Source of the DNA: Dyadobacter sp.
GTDB taxonomy: Bacteria > Bacteroidota > Bacteroidia > Cytophagales > Spirosomataceae
Length of the DNA stretch: 64,000 bases
Reading direction: 5' to 3'
Assembly (NCBI RefSeq): GCF_017744695.1
Contig: NZ_JAGIAS010000001.1
Location: 1,021,013-1,085,012 of the forward strand
The position numbers were made by a program, and so were the translations under genes. Below, one piece after another: positions 17,355 to 25,827 of the stretch (the first letter of the stretch is position 1; each line of letters opens with the position of its first letter). The notes under the pieces are model-generated. The model had not been told where the DNA came from. It did no database searches and saw nothing but the letters and a program-made list of their open reading frames with translations.

Positions 17355-18113
17355 TTAACGGAGAAAATCTTCCTGAATGAATTTCCGGAGCATTCTGAGA
17401 TTTTCCAGCGCTTCTCCCATGGTGTTGTTAAAATAAACGTATACCGCTTTACCGGCGTTTAGCCAGTTCGCAATATAACCGGCGTATTCATAGAGCAATC
17501 CCTGGTCGTAGCTCCCTTTATAATTCCCGTCCGGACCGTGAAAGCGTAAATAGATATGCCCTGCTTCCAGGTCGGCCTGTGGTGAGGCGCTCCCGGCCTT
17601 GTCATGGACCACCATCGTGACTCTATGTTCATTGAGAAGGTCATAGGTAGGCTCCTTATACCACTCTGTGTTCCTGAATTCTACGGCTATCGGCCAGCCC
17701 AGGTGGTTAGCTTCTTGTACACAGGACAGCAGCAATGTCACCTTCTTCAACAGCACAGGTTTGACCGATGCAGGAAATTGAACGAGAATACACCCTTTCT
17801 TATCTTTTGCGCCGGCGATTACGGTAAAGAATTTCGTTACATCCGCCGGATCGAACTGCAACCCCTTGCTATGGGTAATCTGTTTCCATAATTTGAATGT
17901 AAAACGGAAATCATCAGGAACCGATGCACACCATTGTTCCACAGTCGATTCCCTGGGCAGCTTATAGAAGATAGAATTAACTTCAAGTGAATTCGTAAAA
18001 GCCGCGTAAACGCTAAGCCTGCTCCAGCCCTCAAATTTTGCTGGGTATGCCTGCCTGTTCTTATAAGGTAGAACCAGGCCACTGGTTCCCATAAATAGTG
18101 GATATCCCTCCAT
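17355..18113 (-). CDS. DUF72 domain-containing protein
   Basis: 252 residues from the ATG at 18113 (the open frame continues to a TTG 17 codons upstream). It is a complete DUF72 TIM-barrel-like protein: FMGTSGLVLP near the start, NSLEVNSIFYKLP, FRFTFKLWKQITHSKGL, ILVQFPAS, WPIAVEFRNTEWY, HDKAGS, YLRFHGPDGNYKGSY and the terminal YVYFNNTMGEALENLRMLRKF. Function of the family is unknown. It is alone on its strand here; the next upstream minus-strand feature is non-coding. Confidence 0.92.
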   Translation of the reverse strand: MEGYPLFMGTSGLVLPYKNRQAYPAKFEGWSRLSVYAAFTNSLEVNSIFYKLPRESTVEQWCASVPDDFRFTFKLWKQITHSKGLQFDPADVTKFFTVIAGAKDKKGCILVQFPASVKPVLLKKVTLLLSCVQEANHLGWPIAVEFRNTEWYKEPTYDLLNEHRVTMVVHDKAGSASPQADLEAGHIYLRFHGPDGNYKGSYDQGLLYEYAGYIANWLNAGKAVYVYFNNTMGEALENLRMLRKFIQEDFLR

Positions 18114-18164
18114 GCCCAATATTGATACTCCGTTGCCGGATCGCTCACTGGTAACCTTGGGCAA

Positions 18165-18675
18165 ATACTATTCCAGCAAATGATTTTTCTAATCCCAGCG
18201 GGATCACTGAAAGCACCTCAAAGAGGCGCCTCTTTGTTGAAATAGTACTGAAAATCAGACTGTTAAAAATTCCTGAGTCATTCTTAATCAAAACGGGAAA
18301 GGCAAAAGCAATTCGTTTCAGCACACTAGAATCCATTTGTAAAGCTTTAAATTGCCAGCCGGGTGACATTTTAGAATACGTACCCGAGGAAAATGCTTAA
18401 ATCCTACGTCGTTCCACAGGTCCGGTGGTAATAATATCCGATTTCGGAATGAAGGTCGTCGTCAGAAAAATTTTCACCTATTGGGTGATTTTTCCAAATT
18501 GATGGTATTAAGGGACAGGTATCATTTCAAAAAGTGACCCGAATCGTAACCCGCTTTCAAAACAATAAGGCCTTTATAGGAAAAAATGAAATCCCGCTGG
18601 GGGAAAATTTCAAATCAGGGTTTGTAAAGGCCCTCGGCTTGGAAAAGTTTTAACCAATAAACTCGCAGACGTTTG
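18165..18675. other. 500-base non-coding stretch with inverted repeats
   Basis: No gene recognised. It contains an 18-bp perfect palindrome (18219-18236). It also contains a pair of inverted 11-mers, CCCAGCGGGAT near 18194 and its complement near 18590. Their role is unknown. Confidence 0.45.
18219..18236. repeat. 18-bp perfect palindrome
   Basis: CAAAGAGGCGCCTCTTTG, symmetric through all 18 positions. It lies about 105 bases upstream of the DUF72 gene start. It has no T-tract, so it is more likely a protein-binding site than a terminator. Confidence 0.6.
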
Positions 18676-19734
18676 ATGCATAGCTTTATACTCAAAAAGT
18701 TGATTGTCCATGTGCTCTTGATCGCCGTGGCTGCACACGCGAGCGGCCAGGATAGATTACAGCAAATGGACCGGGACCTGGAAGCGGGCTTGTACCCGAA
18801 CATGCATAGCGTTCTGGTGTTCCAAGATGGCAGAACTGTATATGAGCAATACTTTAACAACTACAATGCTGATTCACTGCACGATACCCGTTCCGCCTTT
18901 AAGTCAATCACTAGCCTGCTGATTGGCATCGCAATCGACAAGGGTTTGATTAAAAATGTAGATCAGAAAGTATCCAGTTTCTTTCCGGAGGACACAGTAT
19001 TTGCTTCTGACCGTTTGAAAAGTCAGATGCGCATCAGAGACCTGCTTGAAATGCGCAGCGGCTTTGATTGTGAAGAGTGGAACGGCACGCATGACTGTGA
19101 ATCGGAAATGGAAAAAGCGCAGGATTGGGTAAAGTTTTCACTTGCCCTGCCCATGAAAAACCCTCCTGGGGCCGAATGGGCTTACACATCATGCGCCACT
19201 ATGATCCTGAGTGGGATCATTGAAAAAGCCAGTGGCATGCCGGTAATGCAATTTGCCCGGGCGCATCTTTTTTCAAAGCTGGGCATCACCCATTACCGGT
19301 GGACGGTCGACCCATCCGGACATGGAATGACTGCCGGATCTTTTTTCATAAGGCCACAAGACATGCTTAAAATCGGACAACTGGTGCTCAACCAGGGCAA
19401 ATGGCAGGGACAACAGATCGTCTCGCGCGGATGGATACAAGAATCTACACAAGCACAGATACTTATACCGGAAAGCTCTTTCGTGAGAAGCAGCAGGTCC
19501 AAAGCAGCCTTCCCGCAGGAAGTTTACTACGGCTATCAATGGTACAATGAAGTGATCAAGACAACTTCTGGCATGAGCTTTCGGACCGTTTTTGCTTCTG
19601 GAAATGGCGGTCAATACATTCTAATCATCCGGCAATTGAAGATGGTTATCGTCTTCACGCAAGGAAACTACGGCAATAGAACTGCAAAACAGGCCTTCGA
19701 CCTCGTGGCTAAATACATTCTGCCATCCAATTAA
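18676..19734 (+). CDS. Serine hydrolase of the beta-lactamase/PBP class C family, exported
   Basis: 352 residues from the ATG at 18676. Residues 1-25 form a signal peptide (cleavage near ASGQ). The nucleophile motif SxxK is S73-AFK76 (DTRSAFKSITSLLIGIAIDKGLI). The second motif is YTS (WAYTSCATMILSG), the variant with serine in place of asparagine seen in this subfamily. PQDMLKIGQLVLNQGKWQGQQI and a late GNGGQYI complete the fold. It is probably a periplasmic or secreted esterase or peptidase; the substrate is unknown. It stands alone. Confidence 0.9.
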   Translation: MHSFILKKLIVHVLLIAVAAHASGQDRLQQMDRDLEAGLYPNMHSVLVFQDGRTVYEQYFNNYNADSLHDTRSAFKSITSLLIGIAIDKGLIKNVDQKVSSFFPEDTVFASDRLKSQMRIRDLLEMRSGFDCEEWNGTHDCESEMEKAQDWVKFSLALPMKNPPGAEWAYTSCATMILSGIIEKASGMPVMQFARAHLFSKLGITHYRWTVDPSGHGMTAGSFFIRPQDMLKIGQLVLNQGKWQGQQIVSRGWIQESTQAQILIPESSFVRSSRSKAAFPQEVYYGYQWYNEVIKTTSGMSFRTVFASGNGGQYILIIRQLKMVIVFTQGNYGNRTAKQAFDLVAKYILPSN

Positions 19735-19769
19735 GCTACGCGTGAAAATGAAGAATTGAATCCGGAATC

Positions 19770-19914
19770 CACGTAAATATTTTCTCTTGACCAGCCACAA
19801 ATAAAGCGGCGGAATGATCATGGGAGCGAAAATCAACGTACTGTTCAGCTGTCCAACGATCGTGGTCGCCATTGTCGCTGCACATCAGAGCCGATCCCTG
19901 AGGCGATCGCTCAT
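19770..19914 (-). pseudogene. Probable remnant of an RND efflux pump C-terminus
   Basis: Minus-strand translation in two frames gives consecutive pieces resembling the last membrane region of CusA/AcrB-type pumps: M-AIASGIGSDVQR (needs removal of one base after the ATG), then ATTIVGQLNSTLIFAPMIIPPLYLWLV. In intact pumps this reads approximately GAEVQRPLATVVIGGLxSSTLLTLxxLPxLY. At least two frameshifts and loss of everything upstream mark it as debris. The assignment rests on about 40 residues and is moderate. Confidence 0.4.
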
Positions 19915-20116
19915 GTAACCAACGACTTGTTGGATTTTATCTTCAAGGCCCGATTTCGTATACTTCACCTCGTTTAGTTCCGGTCAAGGTATGGGTTTAA
20001 GGGTATGTGCTGTCTAGGCAAACGTTAGTACCAGTCACAAAATACTCACAGTAAACACATTGACAAAAGTGCCACGGACCTAGTAAATTTAGTAAACAGA
20101 ACGACTATGAAAGCGT

Positions 20117-20899
20117 ATGCTCCTCAAAGGATTTCCACCCAGCCCAGCCCTGCGTGAGTACATTGAAAACATCGGGATTGTCCACCTGATATTTTCTACC
20201 AACGAATCCATTCCGGTAAAAGCCTATACGCCAAAAACTGGCGACTCGATTGAGTTTTTTCTCCGCGACCCGGAGTACGTTCAATATCCAGGAGACATCA
20301 CAAAAGCCAAGCGGCCGGAGGCTTTCCTTCACTGTCAACATACTTTCGCGATCAACCGGTATGTCGGCCGGGTGATCCATAGTCATGAAAATGAGGTTCA
20401 ACTCCCCTATCCTAAACAGGCTTTGCCAACGGTGACTTTCACAGACAAACTCTCGTTTCATGAAGGGAACGAAACGATTGAACTACTCTATTTTAAGAAT
20501 GCCCATACTGATGGGGATGCCGTGGTTCATTTTAAAGAGGCCGACATTTATCATACCGGCGACATTTTCGTGACGTATGGCCTGCCAATCATCGATGCAG
20601 ATTCCGGCGGCAATATTTTTGATCTGATCGAGGCTGTTGACACCTTGCTTGCTCGGGCAGATGATCGCACGCGGTTTATTCCCGGTCATGGCCCACTCTG
20701 CTCTAAAAAAGAATTGTTAGCCTATAAACACCTTCTTACGTCAATTAAAGATAAGGTTGTATCCCTCTATATGCAGAATAAACCGCTGGCAGAAATTATC
20801 AAAGAAACCAGAACCTTGGTAGATCCGAATCTCTCAGGCGTCAATCAGCGGAAGTTCATTGAACAGGTATATCGAATGGTGAAGAGCCACAGTGCCTGA
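20117..20899 (+). CDS. Chimera: AraC-regulator sensor N-terminus fused to a headless metallo-beta-lactamase
   Basis: 260 residues in one open frame with two unrelated halves. Residues 1-85 (GFPPSPALREYI, LIFSTNESIPVKAYTPK, FFLRDPEYV, GQHT-like CQHTFAINRYVGR) match the start of AraC-family regulators with the DUF6597-type sensory domain. From about residue 86 (VIHSHEN) it becomes the C-terminal two thirds of an MBL-fold hydrolase: ALPTVTFTDKLSFH, NAHTDGD (128-134), IYHTGDIF, FIPGHGPL (189-192). The HxHxDH motif that supplies the first zinc site is missing, and so is the DNA-binding half of the regulator. A deletion near base 20372 best explains it. It is probably non-functional, although the frame is intact. 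Confidence 0.75.
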   Translation: MLLKGFPPSPALREYIENIGIVHLIFSTNESIPVKAYTPKTGDSIEFFLRDPEYVQYPGDITKAKRPEAFLHCQHTFAINRYVGRVIHSHENEVQLPYPKQALPTVTFTDKLSFHEGNETIELLYFKNAHTDGDAVVHFKEADIYHTGDIFVTYGLPIIDADSGGNIFDLIEAVDTLLARADDRTRFIPGHGPLCSKKELLAYKHLLTSIKDKVVSLYMQNKPLAEIIKETRTLVDPNLSGVNQRKFIEQVYRMVKSHSA

Positions 20900-21027
20900 A
20901 CAGTTTGCAGCTTCGACCATTGCATAGCTATCCCGTAGGCAGCACCGGTTTGCGTTAAATTGAGATTAAATTTTCCGGTAACGGTTTCGGCCAAGGGGTT
21001 CCTCTAAAATTCTTCAAAATTGGCTTC

Positions 21028-21035
21028 TACGTTTG
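21028..21035 (+). promoter_or_regulatory. Possible -7 promoter box
   Basis: TACGTTTG matches the Bacteroidota TAnnTTTG consensus and lies 21 bases before the ATG of the receptor at 21057. No good -33 TTTG partner is seen. Confidence 0.35.
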
Positions 21036-21056
21036 CTTCAACATCAAACGTACCTC

Positions 21057-23522
21057 ATGAAACCCCTTATTTCTTCCGCACTCCTCTTACTTTTTGTCTG
21101 GATCAATGCTTCCGGCCAAAGCAGGTCCAATGCTAAAATAACCGGCAAAATCACCGATGCTGCTACCAGCAAACCTGTGGAGTACGCCTCCGTAGGCGTT
21201 AGTGATCAACTGACCAATCGGGTCGTTGACGGAGCAGTCACCGATTCGTCGGGCTATTTTGAAATCAATAACCTGACTACCGGCACATTTACGGTCAGCA
21301 TCGATTTTATTGGCTATGAAAAAAAGTCAGTCCAAAATGTGGTCGTATCTGGTAAAGGGGTTAACCTAAATACGATCGCCTTGGCCCCTTCCGTGAAAAC
21401 ACTAGCGGAAGCGACGGTTACAGGGCAGGCAGCCATCGTCGAAAATCAGATTGATAAGATCGTTTACAATGCCGCCAACGACATTACCTCGCAAGCCGGC
21501 GTTGCGCTGGACGTGCTCAAAAAAGTGCCGCAGGTCTCAGTCGATATCGACGGCAATGTGGAGCTGCAAGGTAATCCCAATGTTCGTTTCCTGATCAATG
21601 GCAAGCCGTCGAGCGTTTTTGGCAACAGCCTCACCGACGCGTTGGCCTCTATTCCCGCCAGCCAGATCAAAAGCATTGAGGCCATTACTAGTCCGGGTGC
21701 GAAATACGACGCTCAAGGCACGGGCGGCATTATCAATATCATACTGAAAGACAACCGCTTGCAAGGCATCAACGGAAGCGCAAACCTGACCGCCGGTACT
21801 AGACTGGAGAATGGCTCGGTGAATCTGAATTTCAGAAAAAATAATTTTGGATTGAATGCATTTTTCAGCGGCAACAAACAGCTCAGCTCGCGTACGCCGA
21901 GCACGCAGGACCGCATTTCCACGGACCCATCCGGCAACCAGACCCGCCTGCTTCAAAACGGCTACCAGGATTTTCACAGAAGTGGCTACCGGTCGGGTAT
22001 CGGCTTCGATTGGAGCCCGTCGAAAAAGGACAACCTGATCGGGGCGGTCGGGTATAATAGTTTCAGCAATGCGAGCAGCGGCATAACGAATATCACACAG
22101 TCGGCATTGAACGAAAATGGTATGCCGGCGTCAACCTCGGATATATTGCGTAATTCCAGCAGCCGCGGCGGTATCAATGCCGTAGATTGGAGTTTGAATT
22201 ATATTAAAAAACTCAAAAAGGACGGTCAGGAGCTGAATGTGATGTACAGTTCCAGCTTTGGTAAGCCACGCAACAGCTACAACCAGGCACAAAGCCTGGC
22301 GTCCGAACAGATCCCTTACGCGGGAACAACCGGCAGTACGCCGGGCAATGACAAGCAAACGAACATTTCCGTCGATTACGCTCACCCTATTAAAAAAGGT
22401 GTCGTGATTGAAACCGGTGTCAAAACAGTGCTGCAGGACATTACCAGTGTGGCCGATATTCGGGTTTTCCGCCCGTCGCAAAATACCTATGTTCCCGATC
22501 CTGCCCAATCTTATCGGCTGGGTTACAATATGAAGATCTACGCCGGCTACCTGTCAGCGACATTTCCTCTTTTTCATTTCCTGAATGTGAAAGCAGGCGC
22601 ACGCTTCGAGCATACCGATGTTAAAATCACTTACCCGAATACCTCTATTCCGTCGTACAACAACCTGGTACCGTCTTTGATTTTCTCGCACAATTTCAAG
22701 GATGAGCAGTCACTCAAACTGGCATTCACGCGTCGAATCGAAAGGGCCGAGTACCGGGATATTAACCCGTTCATGAACCTGAGCGACCCTTATAATATTA
22801 CGACGGGCAACCCGCTGCTCAAACCGGAGATCGGTAATAACTTTGAATTGGGATATAATAAAACATTCAAAAACGGCGGCAACATCTACCTCGCATTGAT
22901 CGAACGAATCAATACCGACGACGTCAAACCCTACACGGTCCTATATCCTACCTATCTGATCGGCGATTCGACTTATGTGAATGTTTCGGTTACCAATCGG
23001 CAGAATATCGGGGTCGAATACAACTCCGGCGTGAGCCTTTCGGGTTCTGTACCCGTTACCAGCCAGCTCAACGTGCGGGGGAACGTGATGGTTACCCAGA
23101 AACGCGTGGTCAACAACCTGCTCGACGGCAATGTGAGCAACGGCACTAACTGGCGTTTCAACCTGAACGCCAGTTATCAGCTTCCCAAAGACCTGATCCT
23201 GGAAGGTTTTGGAAATTACTCGTCGGCGATCAATACCATTCAGGGTAAGCGGCCACAGCAACTGACTTACAACTTCGCTTTCCGCAAGCAGTTTTATCAC
23301 AGAAATGCCAGCATCGGGCTGACTGCCACCAATCCATTTACCAAATACATCAGCCAGGTCACTACCATCCGGACCGCCAACTACGTTTCAACCAACACCG
23401 TGTTGATCCCCTACCGGTCCTTCGGCATCAGCCTTACCTACAAATTTGGCAAGCTCGAATTCAAAAAAGGCAAAGAGCAGGGCAACGACTTTCTGCACAG
23501 CGCCCCCGGCAGCGATAATTAA
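21057..23522 (+). CDS. Outer-membrane beta-barrel receptor (TonB-dependent receptor family)
   Basis: 821 residues from the ATG at 21057. A signal peptide (MKPLISSALLLLFVWINASGQ) precedes a CarboxypepD_reg-like domain (about 30-115: ITGKITDAATSKPVEYASVGV, GYFEINNLTTGTFTVSIDFIGYE). A plug-like segment follows (about 125-210: QAAIVENQIDKIVYNAANDIT, GGIINIILKDNR), then a long barrel of the OMP_b-brl_3 type. The barrel carries FTRRIERAEYRDINPFMNLSDPYNITTGNP and a LTYKFGK end. Such proteins may import or assemble substrates at the outer membrane; substrate unknown. There is no SusD partner. It is monocistronic as far as the sequence shows. Confidence 0.9.
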   Translation: MKPLISSALLLLFVWINASGQSRSNAKITGKITDAATSKPVEYASVGVSDQLTNRVVDGAVTDSSGYFEINNLTTGTFTVSIDFIGYEKKSVQNVVVSGKGVNLNTIALAPSVKTLAEATVTGQAAIVENQIDKIVYNAANDITSQAGVALDVLKKVPQVSVDIDGNVELQGNPNVRFLINGKPSSVFGNSLTDALASIPASQIKSIEAITSPGAKYDAQGTGGIINIILKDNRLQGINGSANLTAGTRLENGSVNLNFRKNNFGLNAFFSGNKQLSSRTPSTQDRISTDPSGNQTRLLQNGYQDFHRSGYRSGIGFDWSPSKKDNLIGAVGYNSFSNASSGITNITQSALNENGMPASTSDILRNSSSRGGINAVDWSLNYIKKLKKDGQELNVMYSSSFGKPRNSYNQAQSLASEQIPYAGTTGSTPGNDKQTNISVDYAHPIKKGVVIETGVKTVLQDITSVADIRVFRPSQNTYVPDPAQSYRLGYNMKIYAGYLSATFPLFHFLNVKAGARFEHTDVKITYPNTSIPSYNNLVPSLIFSHNFKDEQSLKLAFTRRIERAEYRDINPFMNLSDPYNITTGNPLLKPEIGNNFELGYNKTFKNGGNIYLALIERINTDDVKPYTVLYPTYLIGDSTYVNVSVTNRQNIGVEYNSGVSLSGSVPVTSQLNVRGNVMVTQKRVVNNLLDGNVSNGTNWRFNLNASYQLPKDLILEGFGNYSSAINTIQGKRPQQLTYNFAFRKQFYHRNASIGLTATNPFTKYISQVTTIRTANYVSTNTVLIPYRSFGISLTYKFGKLEFKKGKEQGNDFLHSAPGSDN

Positions 23523-23672
23523 TCTTCCTTTTATCGAGCTGCATTATTGGCCGTGAATAGGGTGGCATTCGCACAGTATCCTGATTCAGCCATGCACAGC
23601 CATACCCGTTTCAGTATCCCGCAACTCTATTCACATTAATACAAATGGGAAAAAGACGGCAAAATACCGCTG

Positions 23673-24275
23673 CTAATGCGTTTTAAGACGATTTTTAAGG
23701 ATATCCAGGTTAATTTGCTTCTGTTCGTTAAGCGTATTCTGGCAATAAGATGTGTGGTAGCTGTGCGATTCGAGCAATCGGATGGTACCCGCCACCCACT
23801 TTGTTTCACCGATCACGCAGCCATTTACCGTTTCTACTTTCTGCCGCATCAACTTGTCACGGGTGAATAATTCCCGTGTGCCAAAATGATACAGATCAGC
23901 ATCGCAAACGATTTGCTCCAACAAGCCTGCCGGACATTGAGGCAGTCGTGTAGCCAGTATACAGCCTCCGATGAGGTCGATAAGCCTGCCAGAAACGTGA
24001 TGCTCCATCAAAAACACCCGGACCAAATCAGCCGCCAGGAGCTCGTGACCTTGCTGCCCTGCAAACAAATACCCGATATCATGAAACCAGGCCGCGGTGG
24101 TTGCAATGAATAGCTCGTGCTCCGGAAGTTGGTAATGAGCCGAGATCTCCCGAGTACGTGAAACAACCGTACGTGTATGGGTCAGGTTATGAAATGCCAG
24201 GGCCGGGTTGGAATGATGCTCAAAAAGACGGATAATATGGCTTTCCACGATCCCAGCTAACACGCCGTAATTCAT
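23673..24275 (-). CDS. HD-domain metal-dependent phosphohydrolase
   Basis: 200 residues with the HD-superfamily pattern: FHNLTHTRTVV (H33), the HD pair H65-D66 in WFHDIGYL, and D127 in CDADLYHFG. These are the metal ligands of HD phosphohydrolases. The substrate is unknown; many small homologues act on nucleotides. It begins at the ATG at 24275 and stands alone between the receptor gene and an EamA gene on the opposite strand. Confidence 0.88.
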   Translation of the reverse strand: MNYGVLAGIVESHIIRLFEHHSNPALAFHNLTHTRTVVSRTREISAHYQLPEHELFIATTAAWFHDIGYLFAGQQGHELLAADLVRVFLMEHHVSGRLIDLIGGCILATRLPQCPAGLLEQIVCDADLYHFGTRELFTRDKLMRQKVETVNGCVIGETKWVAGTIRLLESHSYHTSYCQNTLNEQKQINLDILKNRLKTH

Positions 24276-24626
24276 TGCGATGTTATTATTTGAATGTCGA
24301 ATCGCTATACCGATAGCTGATAGACATAAAACTCCGAACCAAAACTGAATTTTTTTGGAAGAATACTAAAATAGGTGTTAGAAATTCCCGGGATTTCGCG
24401 CGTTATCACGGCGTGTCGACGAGGCATGATGGTCGCCGAAGTCAATCGACCCAGTCAGCAGTGAATGCTCAAATAGGTTCCCCGACCAAGTTGAAGAAGG
24501 GACATTGTTGCTGCTTATCGAGAAAGTACAGGCGTAAAAACAGTATATTGAATTGTCATTCTATCAAATACTATTACAACCACAAGCGGCGCAACCATTA
24601 AACGAGCTGGCCTTAACCAAATTGAT
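24276..24626. other. Intergenic, no gene seen
   Basis: About 350 bases between divergent genes (HD protein on minus, EamA protein on plus). Presumably holds both promoters; no exact consensus box or palindrome recognised. Confidence 0.4.
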
Positions 24627-25040
24627 ATGTGGAAGTATTATGCGCTGCTCTCAGCGCTCTTTGCAGCATTTACGTCTATTCTCGCTAAAATCGGGGTTAA
24701 AGGAATAAGCGGGGATGTAGCTACGGCGGTAAGGACGGTCGTCATCCTGGTTATTGCATGGGGAATTGTGCTCTTTGGCGGACAATTGAAACAGATAAGG
24801 GAAATCAATGGAAGCAACCTGCTGTTTCTAACGCTTTCGGGAGTTGCAACCGGACTATCCTGGATTTTTTATTTCAAAGCATTGCAAACCGGAGACGTTT
24901 CCAAGGTCGTACCGATCGACAAACTAAGCGTCGCGATAGCCATCGGCCTGTCTATTCTCATCTTAAAAGAACCCGTTGACCTAAAAACTATTTTAGGTGC
25001 GCTGATGATTGTCGGCGGCACTTTGGTAATCATATGGTAG
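24627..25040 (+). CDS. EamA/DMT-family membrane transporter, single-domain
   Basis: 137 residues, one EamA domain with about five hydrophobic helices (YYALLSALFAAFTSILAKIGV, TVVILVIAWGIVLFGG, NLLFLTLSGVATGLSWIFYFKAL, VAIAIGLSILIL, TILGALMIVGGTLVIIW). The signature DVSKVVPIDKLSVAI is conserved in the short YbhG/EamA single-domain group. Full DMT transporters have two such domains, so this one should work as a dimer, probably antiparallel or dual topology. Substrate unknown. Confidence 0.9.
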   Translation: MWKYYALLSALFAAFTSILAKIGVKGISGDVATAVRTVVILVIAWGIVLFGGQLKQIREINGSNLLFLTLSGVATGLSWIFYFKALQTGDVSKVVPIDKLSVAIAIGLSILILKEPVDLKTILGALMIVGGTLVIIW

Positions 25041-25352
25041 CGATAAGTCTGCCTGAGTGGATGAAACTGTTTCCAAATTTTTGCCAGCGAGGAAGCCGGT
25101 AGTTGGGGCCAGGCAAGACCGTTAGCCTTTTATTGTGCTCAACAGCAGCCAGACCCTTTCGAAGTAGTCGCAATGCCCGATCCGTAAACTACACATTGTT
25201 CTGGACAGACGCTCCTTGGATTCATGCCAAATTGCGGCAGTGGCTCAACGGTATAACTGCCCTTAAACGCGGGACGGGACAACTAATATTAAGGCCCCCC
25301 TCATATCTTGCCTCCATGGTATTTAACCCATTATCAAAATAATTATTCAAAT
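25041..25352. other. Intergenic, no gene seen
   Basis: About 310 bases upstream of the BlaI operon. An 80-codon open frame is present on the plus strand but has no recognisable family and is dominated by random-looking composition. Confidence 0.4.
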
Positions 25353-25354
25353 TA

Positions 25355-25409
25355 TTTTGATTGTAAGAAACGATTCTTATGTTTGCTTTATGTAAGAACA
25401 ATTTCTTAC
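25355..25409 (+). promoter_or_regulatory. BlaI operon promoter with two overlapping operators
   Basis: A -33 TTTTG (25355-25359) and a -7 TATGTTTG (25378-25385) are separated by 18 bases. Two inverted repeats cover it: GTAAGAAACGATTCTTAT (25363-25380) between the boxes and over the -7, and GTAAGAACAATTTCTTAC (25392-25409; perfect 7-bp arms, 4-base spacer) at the expected start site. BlaI dimers bound here would block the polymerase. The coding start at 25420 gives a leader of about 28 bases. Confidence 0.75.
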
Positions 25410-25419
25410 TTTTTTATGC

Positions 25420-25815
25420 ATGAAAGCAAAAGATAAGGCTCCGATAAGCGACCCAACTAAGTCCGAACTGGAAATCTTACAGATTCTGTGGAAAGCAGGC
25501 CCTTCGACAGCGCGCTTTGTGAATGATGAACTCAACCGCTCAACGCGCAAGGTGATCTATATGTCCACTCTGAAGCTGATGCAGATCATGGTCGAAAAGG
25601 GGCTTCTTAAAAAGGACGAAAGCCAGTTCAAGCACGTGTACTTTGCGGCGGTTGAAGAAGAAAGGACAAAAGGCGCCCTTTTGGACAGGGTGATCGATAC
25701 CATATTCGGCGGCTCTGCGGGCAGTCTGCTCATGCAATTGATGGGCAACAAGAAGCTCTCTAAAAAGGAGATGGACGAGTACCAGGCACTGATCAAGAAA
25801 ATAAGTGAACAATAA
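25420..25815 (+). CDS. BlaI/MecI/CopY-family repressor
   Basis: 131 residues with the BlaI winged helix: PTKSELEILQILWKAGPSTARFVNDEL, STLKLMQIMVEKGLLKKDE and FKHVYFAAVEEERTKGALLDRVIDTIFGGSAGSLLMQLM as dimerisation part. In the known systems this repressor is cleaved or released when the partner BlaR1 protease senses a beta-lactam or envelope signal. It is followed after 12 bases by a BlaR1-like gene and then a serine hydrolase, giving a three-gene operon. Its operators are the inverted repeats at 25363-25409. Confidence 0.95.
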   Translation: MKAKDKAPISDPTKSELEILQILWKAGPSTARFVNDELNRSTRKVIYMSTLKLMQIMVEKGLLKKDESQFKHVYFAAVEEERTKGALLDRVIDTIFGGSAGSLLMQLMGNKKLSKKEMDEYQALIKKISEQ

Positions 25816-25827
25816 AGGTCATAGCTT

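Noticed and set aside
25103..25342. 79-codon plus-strand open frame before the BlaI operon
   Set aside because: No recognisable domain and TTG/ATG context is poor; I could not support it as a gene.
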